DNA from: Phaeosaccion multiseriatum
Taxonomy: Eukaryota > Ochrophyta, other classes
Reading direction: 5' to 3'
DNA: 64,000 nucleotides
NCBI GenBank assembly: GCA_965112735.1
Contig: OZ218953.1
Span: 5,580,001 to 5,644,000, forward strand
A program made the position numbers and the translations under genes. This document shows, in pieces, positions 52,872 through 63,700 of this stretch (position 1 is the stretch's first letter; each line of letters begins with the position of its first letter). The notes below the pieces were generated by a model that was not told where the DNA came from, searched no databases, and was given only the letters and a program-made list of their open reading frames with translations.

Positions 52872-55589
52872 GACCGGCACTCCTAGTCCGACACCTCAAC
52901 GCCCCGTCCTCCTCACCAGCGCGGCCATTGCTCTGACGGCGAGCAGGGGGAATAGCGCAGCGCCCTTCCTGCCCTTCCTGCCCTTCGGTGTCCTCGCTTC
53001 CGCCCCTTTGCTGTGTGTAGACAGGTATCCTCCTGTGCTGCCCCGGCATCTGAGCGCCACGCTCCTCTATACGCCTCTCCATACGGTTGCTCCTGCTACT
53101 GCTGCTGCTAGTGCTCCTGCCCCCCCTCCGGCTTGCGCCCCCTGCTGTGGCTCTCCCTGCTCCTCCACCAGTGACTGCCTTCTCCCCACTACCGCTACCT
53201 CTCCGCTGAAACGCCAGCGGACGCTCCTGGGCCCCAATCTCCCTCTTGCGTGCCTCTGTCTTGTGCAGCAGTGGGGTGCGGCCGTTCCACTCGGGTTTCT
53301 TGACCCTTCTCTCTGCCTGAAGCTGTCGGAGTCGCTTCATCTCCTCGCCAATTGTAATCGGTTGCCCCCAGCTTCTCCGCAACGCCTCGACGGTCCCGTT
53401 CATCAGCACCACCTTGTCTTTGCTCTTTCCCTTGAGCGCGGAGAGCGCCTGGCGATGGTCCTCCCTGTCCCTCTTCTCCTTCTCCTGTCTCCGCTGCTTC
53501 TTCGACAACTGTTCTTGTTGCGGCGGAAGTTCTTCCTCTTCCTGGTGTGCAGCGTCCGCACCACTTCGAGTCTGCTGTCCCTCCTCCATACTACTCACTT
53601 CACCAAGCTTGCCCAACTTACGGAGATGCTGGGGCAAGACAGGTCCCTCCCTTTCCTGCAGCCCGTCTCTGTACTTCACATTGACCTGCCCTGAGTCGTC
53701 ATTGTATACAAAGGACACTTGGGCAGGGGCCCAGACGGAAGTCACGTGAGGCGCGGAGAGGCGATTGGGCTTCCTCCAGCGACACTCCACCTCCTCGCCC
53801 ACGGTAAAGCACGTCTGCACCACCTTTTTCGTGTGCAGAACCTCCAGGGCTAGCCCTTCCAAATGGGACGAGGACACGTGGCCATCTCCTGTTCCTGATG
53901 CCCTTCTACCTTCATGCCTTGCGCCATCCCTGCTATTCAGATCCTTTCTTTTGGCTGGTCCTGCTCCTCCTCCTCCTCCTCCTCCTCCTCCTCCTCCTGG
54001 GACTGATCCTGCTCCTACCCCTGCTCCAGCCACTCCACTTCCCCCGACGCTACCCGCTTGTGGGTGGGCAGGTCTCTGTCGGCGCCTTCTCCTCACATCT
54101 GTGCCCATTCGTGCGTCTGTCTGCAGCAAGCCGTCAAGCTCGCTCACCAGTTGTAGGTGGGTGGGTGGCTTGTCAGAGTCGCTGTCGTCGCTTTCGCTGC
54201 TCTCACCCGGAAAATGCCCCCGATGCCCGTCCCCCTCCTTGCCTATCTCTGTCTTTCCTCCCGCTGCCTTCTTCATCCGCTCGCTGCTGCAGACACTGCC
54301 CACATCGCCCCGGCCAAGTGCCAGCCCCTGTATCCCTCCCTCTCCGCTCACAAAGCACTGGTGCCCTGCTGTCTCGAGAAGGTCGTCTGTGCCCTCTCTC
54401 CATCGTCCTGCCCGTACCTCGGCCGCATCCAAAGGGAAGTAAGGGTCCACCGGAGGAAGCCTGCGGTGCGCCTCAGCCATCATCTGGGGGTGTTGCACCC
54501 ACTTCACACCGCGGTTGTACGTCTCGTACACATGTGAGAAGATTGCCGGATGTCTTGTTGCGCAACGGAAATGAGACGACGGACGGGGCGAGGGAGAGAG
54601 AGGGAGGGAGGGGAGAAATGAGAGAAAGGGAAGGAAAAGAAGGAAACTCTTCGAAGTTATGATTCATTGCCTCGCAACTCTCTCTCCTCATCGCTTCAAG
54701 CACAAGCCTCTCACCTGCGAAGATGGGTGATAGCGAGACAAGTGGACCAACGGCGCGGGGTGACTCCCGGGGGTGGATCCGGCGTGCAGCCCCCCAGAGC
54801 CTTTTCAAGTGCTGGACTGGGCTGCCACAGCCCGTTACTACTCTGCAGCCGACAGAGCTTCACAATGGACGGTGGGACGTAGTCTATGTGGCTGGAGGCT
54901 TGGGCTTCTCTCTCCTCTGCCTCAGCTTTGACGGCGCGTTGCAGGTACCGCTTCGGATTGACCGTGGACTTTGGTTGTCGGAAAGTAGTCGGATAGGAAA
55001 AGAGAGTTGAGAAAGCAGGCGAAAAAAGAAAACAAGAAAGGGGGCACATGAGTTAATGCATGTGACGATGGCTCTCCTCTTTACGCTCTCCTTCCCCTTA
55101 CCCACGACACACTATACGGATCCCTCTTCCACGTACCAGTTGTCCTTCCTGAACGGCCAGCTTTGTAGCCCTCGCCCTGAGGAAAGGGTCCAGAATTTGT
55201 CTGTCGAAGGTAACCTTAGCCTGTGCCTCGTAAAAGGGGCCCTGCTTGATCCATTCGTCCTTGCACTCCTTGGACGAAGACTTAAAAGGTCTCCTCTTCT
55301 CTTTCCCTTTGCCCGGGCGCCCTCGTCTCTTCGTTCCATTGTTGGCGGGCAAGTGTGGTGAGCAGCTTTTACCCCGATTCCCTTCTAAAGAGCCGAAGCT
55401 CGCCTCGCTGCGGCTGCTACCGCCGATTGCCCCCTCATCGGCACCCTCGCTGCTGGTGCTACTGCGTCCGCCACTGTGGGAGCTGCTATCGCCGATTCCG
55501 CCCTCATTCCCATCCTCACTGCTGGAACTACTGCTTCTACTACTATGGGAACCCTCCAGGCTTGGCTTCGCGCCTGGCGGAGGACGCAT
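51330..55589 (-). CDS. Uncharacterised 1129-aa protein with Tudor/Agenet-like segment and polyglutamine
   Basis: Five in-phase exons (55589-55137, 54968-54715, 54553-52210, 51912-51697, 51452-51330). The start and last exon are chosen by phase and plausibility, so are less certain. Exon 1 is Ser/Gly-rich then basic. Residues about 150-260 (PPSIVKLCRLQSSNGLWQPS ... RRWSTCLAITHLRRHPAIFS ... YNRGVKWVQ) resemble the LQ..dGsW / W.T.lAla.L pattern at the end of some vWA-domain proteins (low-confidence inference). Residues about 480-555 (FTVGEEVECRWRKP ... VNVKYRDGLQEREGPVLPQHLRKL) look Tudor/Agenet-like. A Lys/Arg-rich stretch, 14 Gln beside LVIPQ and a helical region follow. The C-terminus has PFVWGGSNLLLAVRSKLDFL ... 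WFGPDFPFRDNPFSL and ends in a helix (FRRIRAAEALLLHEATLFG). I do not recognise the whole protein. Confidence 0.65.
52819..52836 (-). repeat. Copy of the 18-bp CTG-linked dispersed repeat (one mismatch)
   Basis: CGGTATCACCAACTGCTG borders a CTG tract (to about 52870) and is read on the coding strand as QQQLVIPQH. Confidence 0.7.
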
Positions 55590-55688
55590 AAAAGAAGCAA
55601 AACAAGAGGGGACGAGGCGGGAGGTTACGGATGGCACCAGACGGACTTGGCGACTGCGGATTCGACATGAGGAGAGTTGGAAAGGCAG
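55590..55688. promoter_or_regulatory. 99-bp bidirectional promoter
   Basis: Only 99 bp separate the divergent start codons of the unknown protein and the GT41-like protein. No clear TATA box is seen. Confidence 0.5.
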
Positions 55689-58600
55689 ATGGCCGGTTCT
55701 GTCCACGTCCGCCTCGTGTGGTGGCTGGAAACGGTACTCTTGGCCCTGCTACTAACAGGGGAAGCAGGTGTGGTTCTGTTCTCGGTGCAGCCGTCCTCCT
55801 GCCTTCGATTTGGGGGAAATCTTGCCCTGTTCACAACGGCCAGCTCGGTCCAGGCTCAACAGCAGCAGACTCCAGACAGCGGAATAGGCCATGGGACTGG
55901 AGACGAGAGGCTTGTGGAAGAGGAAGTTGGGACTCTGCTTCGCAAGGCGCAGCTGCTTTTGGAAGGAGTGCCGGATGGGGCAGAAGGGGGAGAGCAAGTT
56001 GCCAGAGTGGAAGATGTCGTACACGCGATGGAGCTCATGGGCAAAGGTGAGTCCTGTTCTGCCAGCTTAGACAGACACATCCTAGAGAGGATCTTAGGAG
56101 GGGCTTAATGTGGGCATTGGGTGGGGTGCTTACCTCTCACTTGACTACCGCTTTCTTTCTCCCCTTCACCTGCCTCCCTTCTCCCCGCCACTTCACCCCT
56201 CGTAATGCACTGCACTGTGCGCTCTCATTCTTGCATCTTCCTCTCAGCCCTCCTGCTCAGCCCAGGCTCTCCCCGGGCGCAGCTCTCCCTTCTGAACCTC
56301 CTGTCTGGCGTAGGCGACACGTCCCAGCGCCTGTGGCTGCTGGAGACGGCGGTTGACCAGCTCCAGATGCTTTCTCTCCCCTCCCTCGCATCAACCCTGG
56401 CGGCCAACCTCGCATCCCTGGAGGACGACGTCCACAGCCCCTCCGCAGACGCCATGTTCGAGGAGAGTCTCCGCCTCGACCCGGACAACGTAGGCAAGTT
56501 GCAGGCAGTTGTTACTCACGCGCCCTCCATACTCCGCTAACCCTGTCGTCGCGTTGAGAGTCATTCATACCTTGCACTATCACCCGCCAAGAGACTGTGC
56601 CCCAACTTTGGAATTATTGGTTTTCTCGGAAGCTTGCAGTATCCCCTTTGAGCCCTGCGTTGATACATGTGAATGAAGGCACCTTTGCTTACCACCCCAC
56701 CACCCGGCGTGCGCTCTCTTCTCCTGTCTCGCGAACATGGCAGCGGCGCTTCTCTTCCACGGAAGCCGCCTGCAGCACTCGAACCGCTTGCCCCAGATGC
56801 GCCATCTCTACGCCGAGCACATCCAGCGACGGCCAGACCGCCTCGGAGTTAGGCTTGTCAACGCAGCAGCGGCGCCTGCCCACTTTGAGTCTTCGGAGGA
56901 TGTCTTGTCGTGGTACACAGTCGTGCTCCAAGCCATGCAGGACTTCGTTGGGGAGCTGGAGCTGCAGCAGCAACAGCAGCAGGAGGAGTCGCAGCACCAC
57001 GAGGAGCACGTGGAGGGGTACGAGAATGAAGCACGTCAAGGATACGACCCTGCTATGGAGATTATCAACATGCCGAGCTATCCGTGGCAGTGGATGGGAT
57101 TCAGCATGCGGCCGCTAATGCAGGTACATGCTTGCTCTTTAGTCCAGACTACTGTACCGTCGCCTGGTGAGCGTGCCTGCGGATGTTTGAGAGGGGGGGG
57201 GGAGGGTTGAGATGGTGCCTCAAGGGGCTGCATTTGTTTTTCCCTTCGAGTTTCAGGCAAGAGAGGAGCAAGCACGACGCAGCTTGTGTCCTGCTGGCTT
57301 TCTCCCCAGAGCTGGTATACGTGCTTTCCAGACATCGGAGGGGAAGAGGACGCGGGACATGCTCAAATCTCTCCTTGTGACACGAACAAACAGCCCAAAG
57401 CCATCGATACCTTTGCGTTGAACTTCTGCTCTCGCCTTCTCCCTCCCGTCGCCGACTCTCCTCTCCTTCCCTTTCCTACCCTCACTCAGGCCTTATCTGC
57501 CTCTTTGGTTACCTTGGCGCCATCCTTATCGGGAGTAGCCTACGGCTTGTCCCCTCTCTCGGCGAGCGGCGCCGCTGCTCCTCCTGCCAAGCGCATCCGT
57601 CTAGGCGTGGTGTTTGAGAGGCCCACCAACCACTCCCCATTCCGTCTGCTGGTGCCAGTTTTGGAGAAGCTTGATCGGTCGGCCTTCCAAATCGTTGTGT
57701 TTGCTCCGGAGTCGTCGGCGGCAGCAGAGGCGGCGCTGTCGTCATCTTCGGGCGTCGGGGATGGAGGTGATGATAGAAATGATGATGGGAGCCGAAAGCG
57801 TGGCAGTGGGGAGGAGCAGTACGGCCATCACTATCCCCCGGCAGCTGCGGCGTTGCTTCGCTTGGCGGACGAAGTTGTGTGGCTTGCTCCATCATCAAGC
57901 TTCCCGAGCCTGTCGGACACGTGGGCTGCTCGACAAGCCGTCTGCGCCGCGCGAGTGGACGTGCTGCTCTTCATGGCGCTTGGGAACACCCTCACCACTC
58001 AGCTCCTGGCGGTGGGTAGGCTCGCTCCGGTGCAGGTGAGAAAGAGTGTTTGGCGGGCGGGGGGGTGAGGAAAGAGGCGAGTACGCCCCGGAGGAAACGG
58101 GGCACGAAACTGAGGATGTGCGGCGGGGGTGGTGGCGATGTGGGGCGAGGAGGACATGGGAGCCAGGATCTACACGCACGCACCGGCAAGCGGACAAGCG
58201 CTCAACCAAATGAAACTTGTAGCTCTCCCTGCCAAGTCGCAATGCCAACCCACTAAACACTAAACACCGTTCCCCCGGCCCTCTCTCCGTAACGCTCTTG
58301 CAGATGGGATTCGGCCACGGCCACCCCGTGACGTCAGGCTCTGGCAGCATAGACTACTTTGTCTCGTCTGATCTGTTCGAGACGCAGTCCTCACTGGCGG
58401 CGAGAGAGGAGCGCAGGTGGTGAGCGAGAAGGGATGCCTCGTGACATACCCAAAGTACTTTTTGCCTGACTCAGCTGAGCTGTGAAACACACCACGGGCC
58501 ATCTCCCTGTCCCGTGAGAAAGGCCGGGGAGGAAATCCTGACACTGCTCTCTCCTCTCTGTCCTCTCTGCACACTTCCACTGACCCGAAAGGCTCCTGGA

Positions 58601-60092
58601 GAATGGCGGAGGAAGTCAGCAAGCGCCGCAAGAGCCACCGGCAAATGGCGACGGCGCCCAGGACTACACGGAGCAGCTCGTGCTCTTTGATTCTCTCACT
58701 GTCGCATGGCCATCTGGAGCCGCCTCTGCTGCGGACTCGCCCTCGTTGTCTGCTGCGGCTTCTCTACGAGATGGCATTCTACGTGTTCCTGCGAACGCGA
58801 CGCTGTACCACTGCCTTCAGGCGAGTGTCAAGCTCCACCCGGCCTTCGACGCGGTACTGAAGGGCATTCTGGAGGCAGATGCGTCTGCCAGGATTCTTCT
58901 CCTCAAGGGCAATCAGGTGGGTAAGGAAGGGTCTCTGCCCCTAGTCTGATGGCATCGAGGAGGGAGTTGAGCAAACTCACGCTAACCTCCTTTTCTCGCC
59001 TCTTCATGCACCTGGCCCTGCCTCTTTATCTCCCTTCGCACTGTGCTATCGGCAGGCGAACTGGCCTCGCTGGCAGCGCTCGCTGGGCCCGCTCCTGCTG
59101 CAGCGCCTCGAGCTCGTAGACTACATGCCCTACAAGGACATGATGGTGCTGGTGAGTGCTGAGTGGGGGGGGGGGGTAGAGGAGGGGAGACGAGGGGGCG
59201 CGGCCAATGTCCCTTACTGACCATGGCCACTCTTGGGGAATGAAGCGCTGCTACTGGTGTGTTAGAAGTGCTCAGCGGACGGCTTGTCGCAGAGCTCTGG
59301 TGCAGAGGCATCAGTCCACACCAACGCTTGCCGCACTCTCCTCCTCCTCGACCCCATTATTGTCTCTCTGCACTCTCTGCGCTCTCTGCAGGTGGGCGCT
59401 TGTGATGTCATGCTGGACACCTTCCCTTGGGGTACGGGGGTGACTGCTCTGGAGGCCTTCGCCCTGGGTGTGCCCGTCGTCACTCTTCCTTCGAGGTGCG
59501 TTGCTCGTCTTTGCAGAGAGACAGGGTGCTCTGTGGGTGGGGCGGGCACCACTGTGGACTACACCCCCTCACACAGCCCCTGCTCTTGAGAACGTGAAGG
59601 AAAGCTGTTGCTGTAAGATTTTAGTGACTTGGTATACCTCCCTTAGCTTCTGAACTTCGACTGGCCCCTCGTACAACTCCCTTACTCGACTGGCCTCTAC
59701 TCCTCTCTTGTACCTTCCACTCTGTCTCTCACAGGGTGTCCGTTCTCCAGCTGGTGCAAGGCCAAGTGCTGCAGCTGGGAGGGGACGTGCTCACCTCTAG
59801 CCTCATCGCTACGGATTTGGACGATTTTGTAGCGAAGGCCGTGCGCTTGGCCAGGAAGGAAGGACCTGCTCGTGACTTGGTCAGGCGGGAGATCAAGGCT
59901 CGGCGGCACCGGCTGTTTGGACTTGATTCTGATTCCGCTGACTCCGATTCCATCCATGCTGATTCTGTCGATCCCAGCTTCGGTGGTGACCGGGGTGATG
60001 ATCGCGGTTCAACTCCTGCAGATGCGGTGGTTCGAGAATGGGAAGGCTTCCTCAAGAGGACACTGAAATGCGCGCCCGGAGGCTGGGGTTGA
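55689..60092 (+). CDS. SPINDLY/O-GlcNAc-transferase-like glycosyltransferase (GT41) with N-terminal signal anchor
   Basis: Nine exons (55689-56046, 56248-56493, 56744-57123, 57490-58035, 58304-58419, 58592-58916, 59056-59151, 59392-59495, 59735-60092) give about 842 aa. Family members transfer a sugar from a nucleotide sugar to Ser/Thr; GlcNAc versus fucose cannot be told here. TPR-like helices cover about 120-330 (LRLDPDNVAALLFHGSRLQH). The catalytic part has RIRLGVVFE, GHGHPVTSGSGSIDYFVSSD, YTEQLVLFDS, LYHCLQASVKLHPAFDAVL, and DVMLDTFPWGTGVTALEAFA then LGVPVVTLPSR. These match bacterial-type SPINDLY proteins. A hydrophobic stretch at residues 8-34 suggests a signal anchor, unlike cytosolic OGT. 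The junction of exons 2 and 3 needs a GC donor (GTAG/GCAAGT). A Ser/Asp-rich insert lies near residue 790. Confidence 0.85.
56494..56743 (+). other. Predicted GC-AG intron
   Basis: The only junction that keeps phase and gives a continuous TPR uses a GC donor (G/GCAAGT), otherwise a perfect donor consensus, with a CAG acceptor. A GT donor 4 bp upstream breaks the frame. Confidence 0.65.
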
Positions 60093-60190
60093 ATACTTGG
60101 GGAGCAAAGCGCCAGGGAGAGAGGCAGTAGAGACGCCATGCAGCACAGCTTCAGGGGGAGGTGATCGCTGTGTTCCCGTTGGCAACTGGA

Positions 60191-60388
60191 TCCTACCCCC
60201 AGTGTCGGCACTGAGCTCACTAGGGTCTCTTGGTATTCTTCGAAGTTTAGGATATGCATATGCTCATCGCTCCTCCTGTAGATGGTGCCGCTTCGGCCGG
60301 ACAGAAGAGCGATGAGCATATGCATATCCTAAACTTCGAAGAATACCAAGAGACCCTAGTGAGCTCAGTGCCGACACTGGGGGTAGGA
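60191..60388. repeat. 81-bp perfect inverted repeat (fold-back) in the subtelomere
   Basis: The arms 60191-60271 and 60308-60388 are exact reverse complements with a 36-bp spacer. Each arm reads the same peptide (DEHMHILNFEEYQETLVSSV) on its own strand, so the arm may derive from a coding sequence. Confidence 0.95.
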
Positions 60389-60652
60389 GCGCAGGAGGTC
60401 GCGGCTGAGTGCCCCCCTCCTGACGTTGGTGCAGAGGCACCAGGTGTTGACGCCATTGGTGGTCAGCCCCTAACTAATAAAGACCGTGAAGAGTGTGAAG
60501 GTGTACCAGATACTATTCAAGGGCCATCAGAGGGACACCCTCCCTCTGAGGCACGCCGCAGAGAGGTGCTAGGTCCCATTGTGGACAAGGCAATCACTGA
60601 TCATGATTTCCCTGCGGAGCTGAGAGAGCCAATGATGGAAAGTTTGGGTTAG
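60254..60652 (+). pseudogene. Subtelomeric ORF fragment, possibly a degraded mobile or subtelomeric gene
   Basis: A 132-codon open frame begins at an ATG in the left arm of the inverted repeat and stops at the first telomere repeats. The C-terminal half looks protein-like (SEARRREVLGPIVDKAITDH; FPAELREPMMESL), whereas the start is created by the palindrome. It may be the remnant of a longer gene truncated by telomere addition. No family is recognised. Confidence 0.3.
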
Positions 60653-60732
60653 GGTTAGGGTTAGGGTTAGGGTTAGGGTTAGGGTTAGGGTTAGGGTTAG
60701 GGTTAGGGTTAGGGTTAGGGTTAGGGTTAGGG
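60649..60732 (+). repeat. Telomeric TTAGGG repeats (14 copies)
   Basis: Fourteen perfect TTAGGG units, preceded by a degenerate TTTGGG. The G-rich strand runs 5'-3' to the right, as expected for a right chromosome end. Confidence 0.97.
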
Positions 60733-63700
60733 CCAGGCCAGGCCAGGCCAGGCCAGGCCAGGCCAGGCCAGGCCAGGCCAGGCCAGGCCAGGCCAGGCCA
60801 GGCCAGGCCAGGCCAGGCCAGGCCAGGCCAGGCCAGGCCAGGCCAGGCCAGGCCAGGCCAGGCCAGGCCAGGCCAGGCCAGGCCAGGCCAGGCCAGGCCA
60901 GGCCAGGCCAGGCCAGGCCAGGCCAGGCCAGGCCAGGCCAGGCCAGGCCAGGCCAGGCCAGGCCAGGCCAGGCCAGGCCAGGCCAGGCCAGGCCAGGCCA
61001 GGCCAGGCCAGGCCAGGCCAGGCCAGGCCAGGCCAGGCCAGGCCAGGCCAGGCCAGGCCAGGCCAGGCCAGGCCAGGCCAGGCCAGGCCAGGCCAGGCCA
61101 GGCCAGGCCAGGCCAGGCCAGGCCAGGCCAGGCCAGGCCAGGCCAGGCCAGGCCAGGCCAGGCCAGGCCAGGCCAGGCCAGGCCAGGCCAGGCCAGGCCA
61201 GGCCAGGCCAGGCCAGGCCAGGCCAGGCCAGGCCAGGCCAGGCCAGGCCAGGCCAGGCCAGGCCAGGCCAGGCCAGGCCAGGCCAGGCCAGGCCAGGCCA
61301 GGCCAGGCCAGGCCAGGCCAGGCCAGGCCAGGCCAGGCCAGGCCAGGCCAGGCCAGGCCAGGCCAGGCCAGGCCAGGCCAGGCCAGGCCAGGCCAGGCCA
61401 GGCCAGGCCAGGCCAGGCCAGGCCAGGCCAGGCCAGGCCAGGCCAGGCCAGGCCAGGCCAGGCCAGGCCAGGCCAGGCCAGGCCAGGCCAGGCCAGGCCA
61501 GGCCAGGCCAGGCCAGGCCAGGCCAGGCCAGGCCAGGCCAGGCCAGGCCAGGCCAGGCCAGGCCAGGCCAGGCCAGGCCAGGCCAGGCCAGGCCAGGCCA
61601 GGCCAGGCCAGGCCAGGCCAGGCCAGGCCAGGCCAGGCCAGGCCAGGCCAGGCCAGGCCAGGCCAGGCCAGGCCAGGCCAGGCCAGGCCAGGCCAGGCCA
61701 GGCCAGGCCAGGCCAGGCCAGGCCAGGCCAGGCCAGGCCAGGCCAGGCCAGGCCAGGCCAGGCCAGGCCAGGCCAGGCCAGGCCAGGCCAGGCCAGGCCA
61801 GGCCAGGCCAGGCCAGGCCAGGCCAGGCCAGGCCAGGCCAGGCCAGGCCAGGCCAGGCCAGGCCAGGCCAGGCCAGGCCAGGCCAGGCCAGGCCAGGCCA
61901 GGCCAGGCCAGGCCAGGCCAGGCCAGGCCAGGCCAGGCCAGGCCAGGCCAGGCCAGGCCAGGCCAGGCCAGGCCAGGCCAGGCCAGGCCAGGCCAGGCCA
62001 GGCCAGGCCAGGCCAGGCCAGGCCAGGCCAGGCCAGGCCAGGCCAGGCCAGGCCAGGCCAGGCCAGGCCAGGCCAGGCCAGGCCAGGCCAGGCCAGGCCA
62101 GGCCAGGCCAGGCCAGGCCAGGCCAGGCCAGGCCAGGCCAGGCCAGGCCAGGCCAGGCCAGGCCAGGCCAGGCCAGGCCAGGCCAGGCCAGGCCAGGCCA
62201 GGCCAGGCCAGGCCAGGCCAGGCCAGGCCAGGCCAGGCCAGGCCAGGCCAGGCCAGGCCAGGCCAGGCCAGGCCAGGCCAGGCCAGGCCAGGCCAGGCCA
62301 GGCCAGGCCAGGCCAGGCCAGGCCAGGCCAGGCCAGGCCAGGCCAGGCCAGGCCAGGCCAGGCCAGGCCAGGCCAGGCCAGGCCAGGCCAGGCCAGGCCA
62401 GGCCAGGCCAGGCCAGGCCAGGCCAGGCCAGGCCAGGCCAGGCCAGGCCAGGCCAGGCCAGGCCAGGCCAGGCCAGGCCAGGCCAGGCCAGGCCAGGCCA
62501 GGCCAGGCCAGGCCAGGCCAGGCCAGGCCAGGCCAGGCCAGGCCAGGCCAGGCCAGGCCAGGCCAGGCCAGGCCAGGCCAGGCCAGGCCAGGCCAGGCCA
62601 GGCCAGGCCAGGCCAGGCCAGGCCAGGCCAGGCCAGGCCAGGCCAGGCCAGGCCAGGCCAGGCCAGGCCAGGCCAGGCCAGGCCAGGCCAGGCCAGGCCA
62701 GGCCAGGCCAGGCCAGGCCAGGCCAGGCCAGGCCAGGCCAGGCCAGGCCAGGCCAGGCCAGGCCAGGCCAGGCCAGGCCAGGCCAGGCCAGGCCAGGCCA
62801 GGCCAGGCCAGGCCAGGCCAGGCCAGGCCAGGCCAGGCCAGGCCAGGCCAGGCCAGGCCAGGCCAGGCCAGGCCAGGCCAGGCCAGGCCAGGCCAGGCCA
62901 GGCCAGGCCAGGCCAGGCCAGGCCAGGCCAGGCCAGGCCAGGCCAGGCCAGGCCAGGCCAGGCCAGGCCAGGCCAGGCCAGGCCAGGCCAGGCCAGGCCA
63001 GGCCAGGCCAGGCCAGGCCAGGCCAGGCCAGGCCAGGCCAGGCCAGGCCAGGCCAGGCCAGGCCAGGCCAGGCCAGGCCAGGCCAGGCCAGGCCAGGCCA
63101 GGCCAGGCCAGGCCAGGCCAGGCCAGGCCAGGCCAGGCCAGGCCAGGCCAGGCCAGGCCAGGCCAGGCCAGGCCAGGCCAGGCCAGGCCAGGCCAGGCCA
63201 GGCCAGGCCAGGCCAGGCCAGGCCAGGCCAGGCCAGGCCAGGCCAGGCCAGGCCAGGCCAGGCCAGGCCAGGCCAGGCCAGGCCAGGCCAGGCCAGGCCA
63301 GGCCAGGCCAGGCCAGGCCAGGCCAGGCCAGGCCAGGCCAGGCCAGGCCAGGCCAGGCCAGGCCAGGCCAGGCCAGGCCAGGCCAGGCCAGGCCAGGCCA
63401 GGCCAGGCCAGGCCAGGCCAGGCCAGGCCAGGCCAGGCCAGGCCAGGCCAGGCCAGGCCAGGCCAGGCCAGGCCAGGCCAGGCCAGGCCAGGCCAGGCCA
63501 GGCCAGGCCAGGCCAGGCCAGGCCAGGCCAGGCCAGGCCAGGCCAGGCCAGGCCAGGCCAGGCCAGGCCAGGCCAGGCCAGGCCAGGCCAGGCCAGGCCA
63601 GGCCAGGCCAGGCCAGGCCAGGCCAGGCCAGGCCAGGCCAGGCCAGGCCAGGCCAGGCCAGGCCAGGCCAGGCCAGGCCAGGCCAGGCCAGGCCAGGCCA

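Noticed and set aside
59729-60325. Minus-strand frame across the end of the GT41 gene and the subtelomere
   Set aside because: It exists because the inverted repeat mirrors the plus-strand frame, and the rest is antisense to the conserved GT41 C-terminus.
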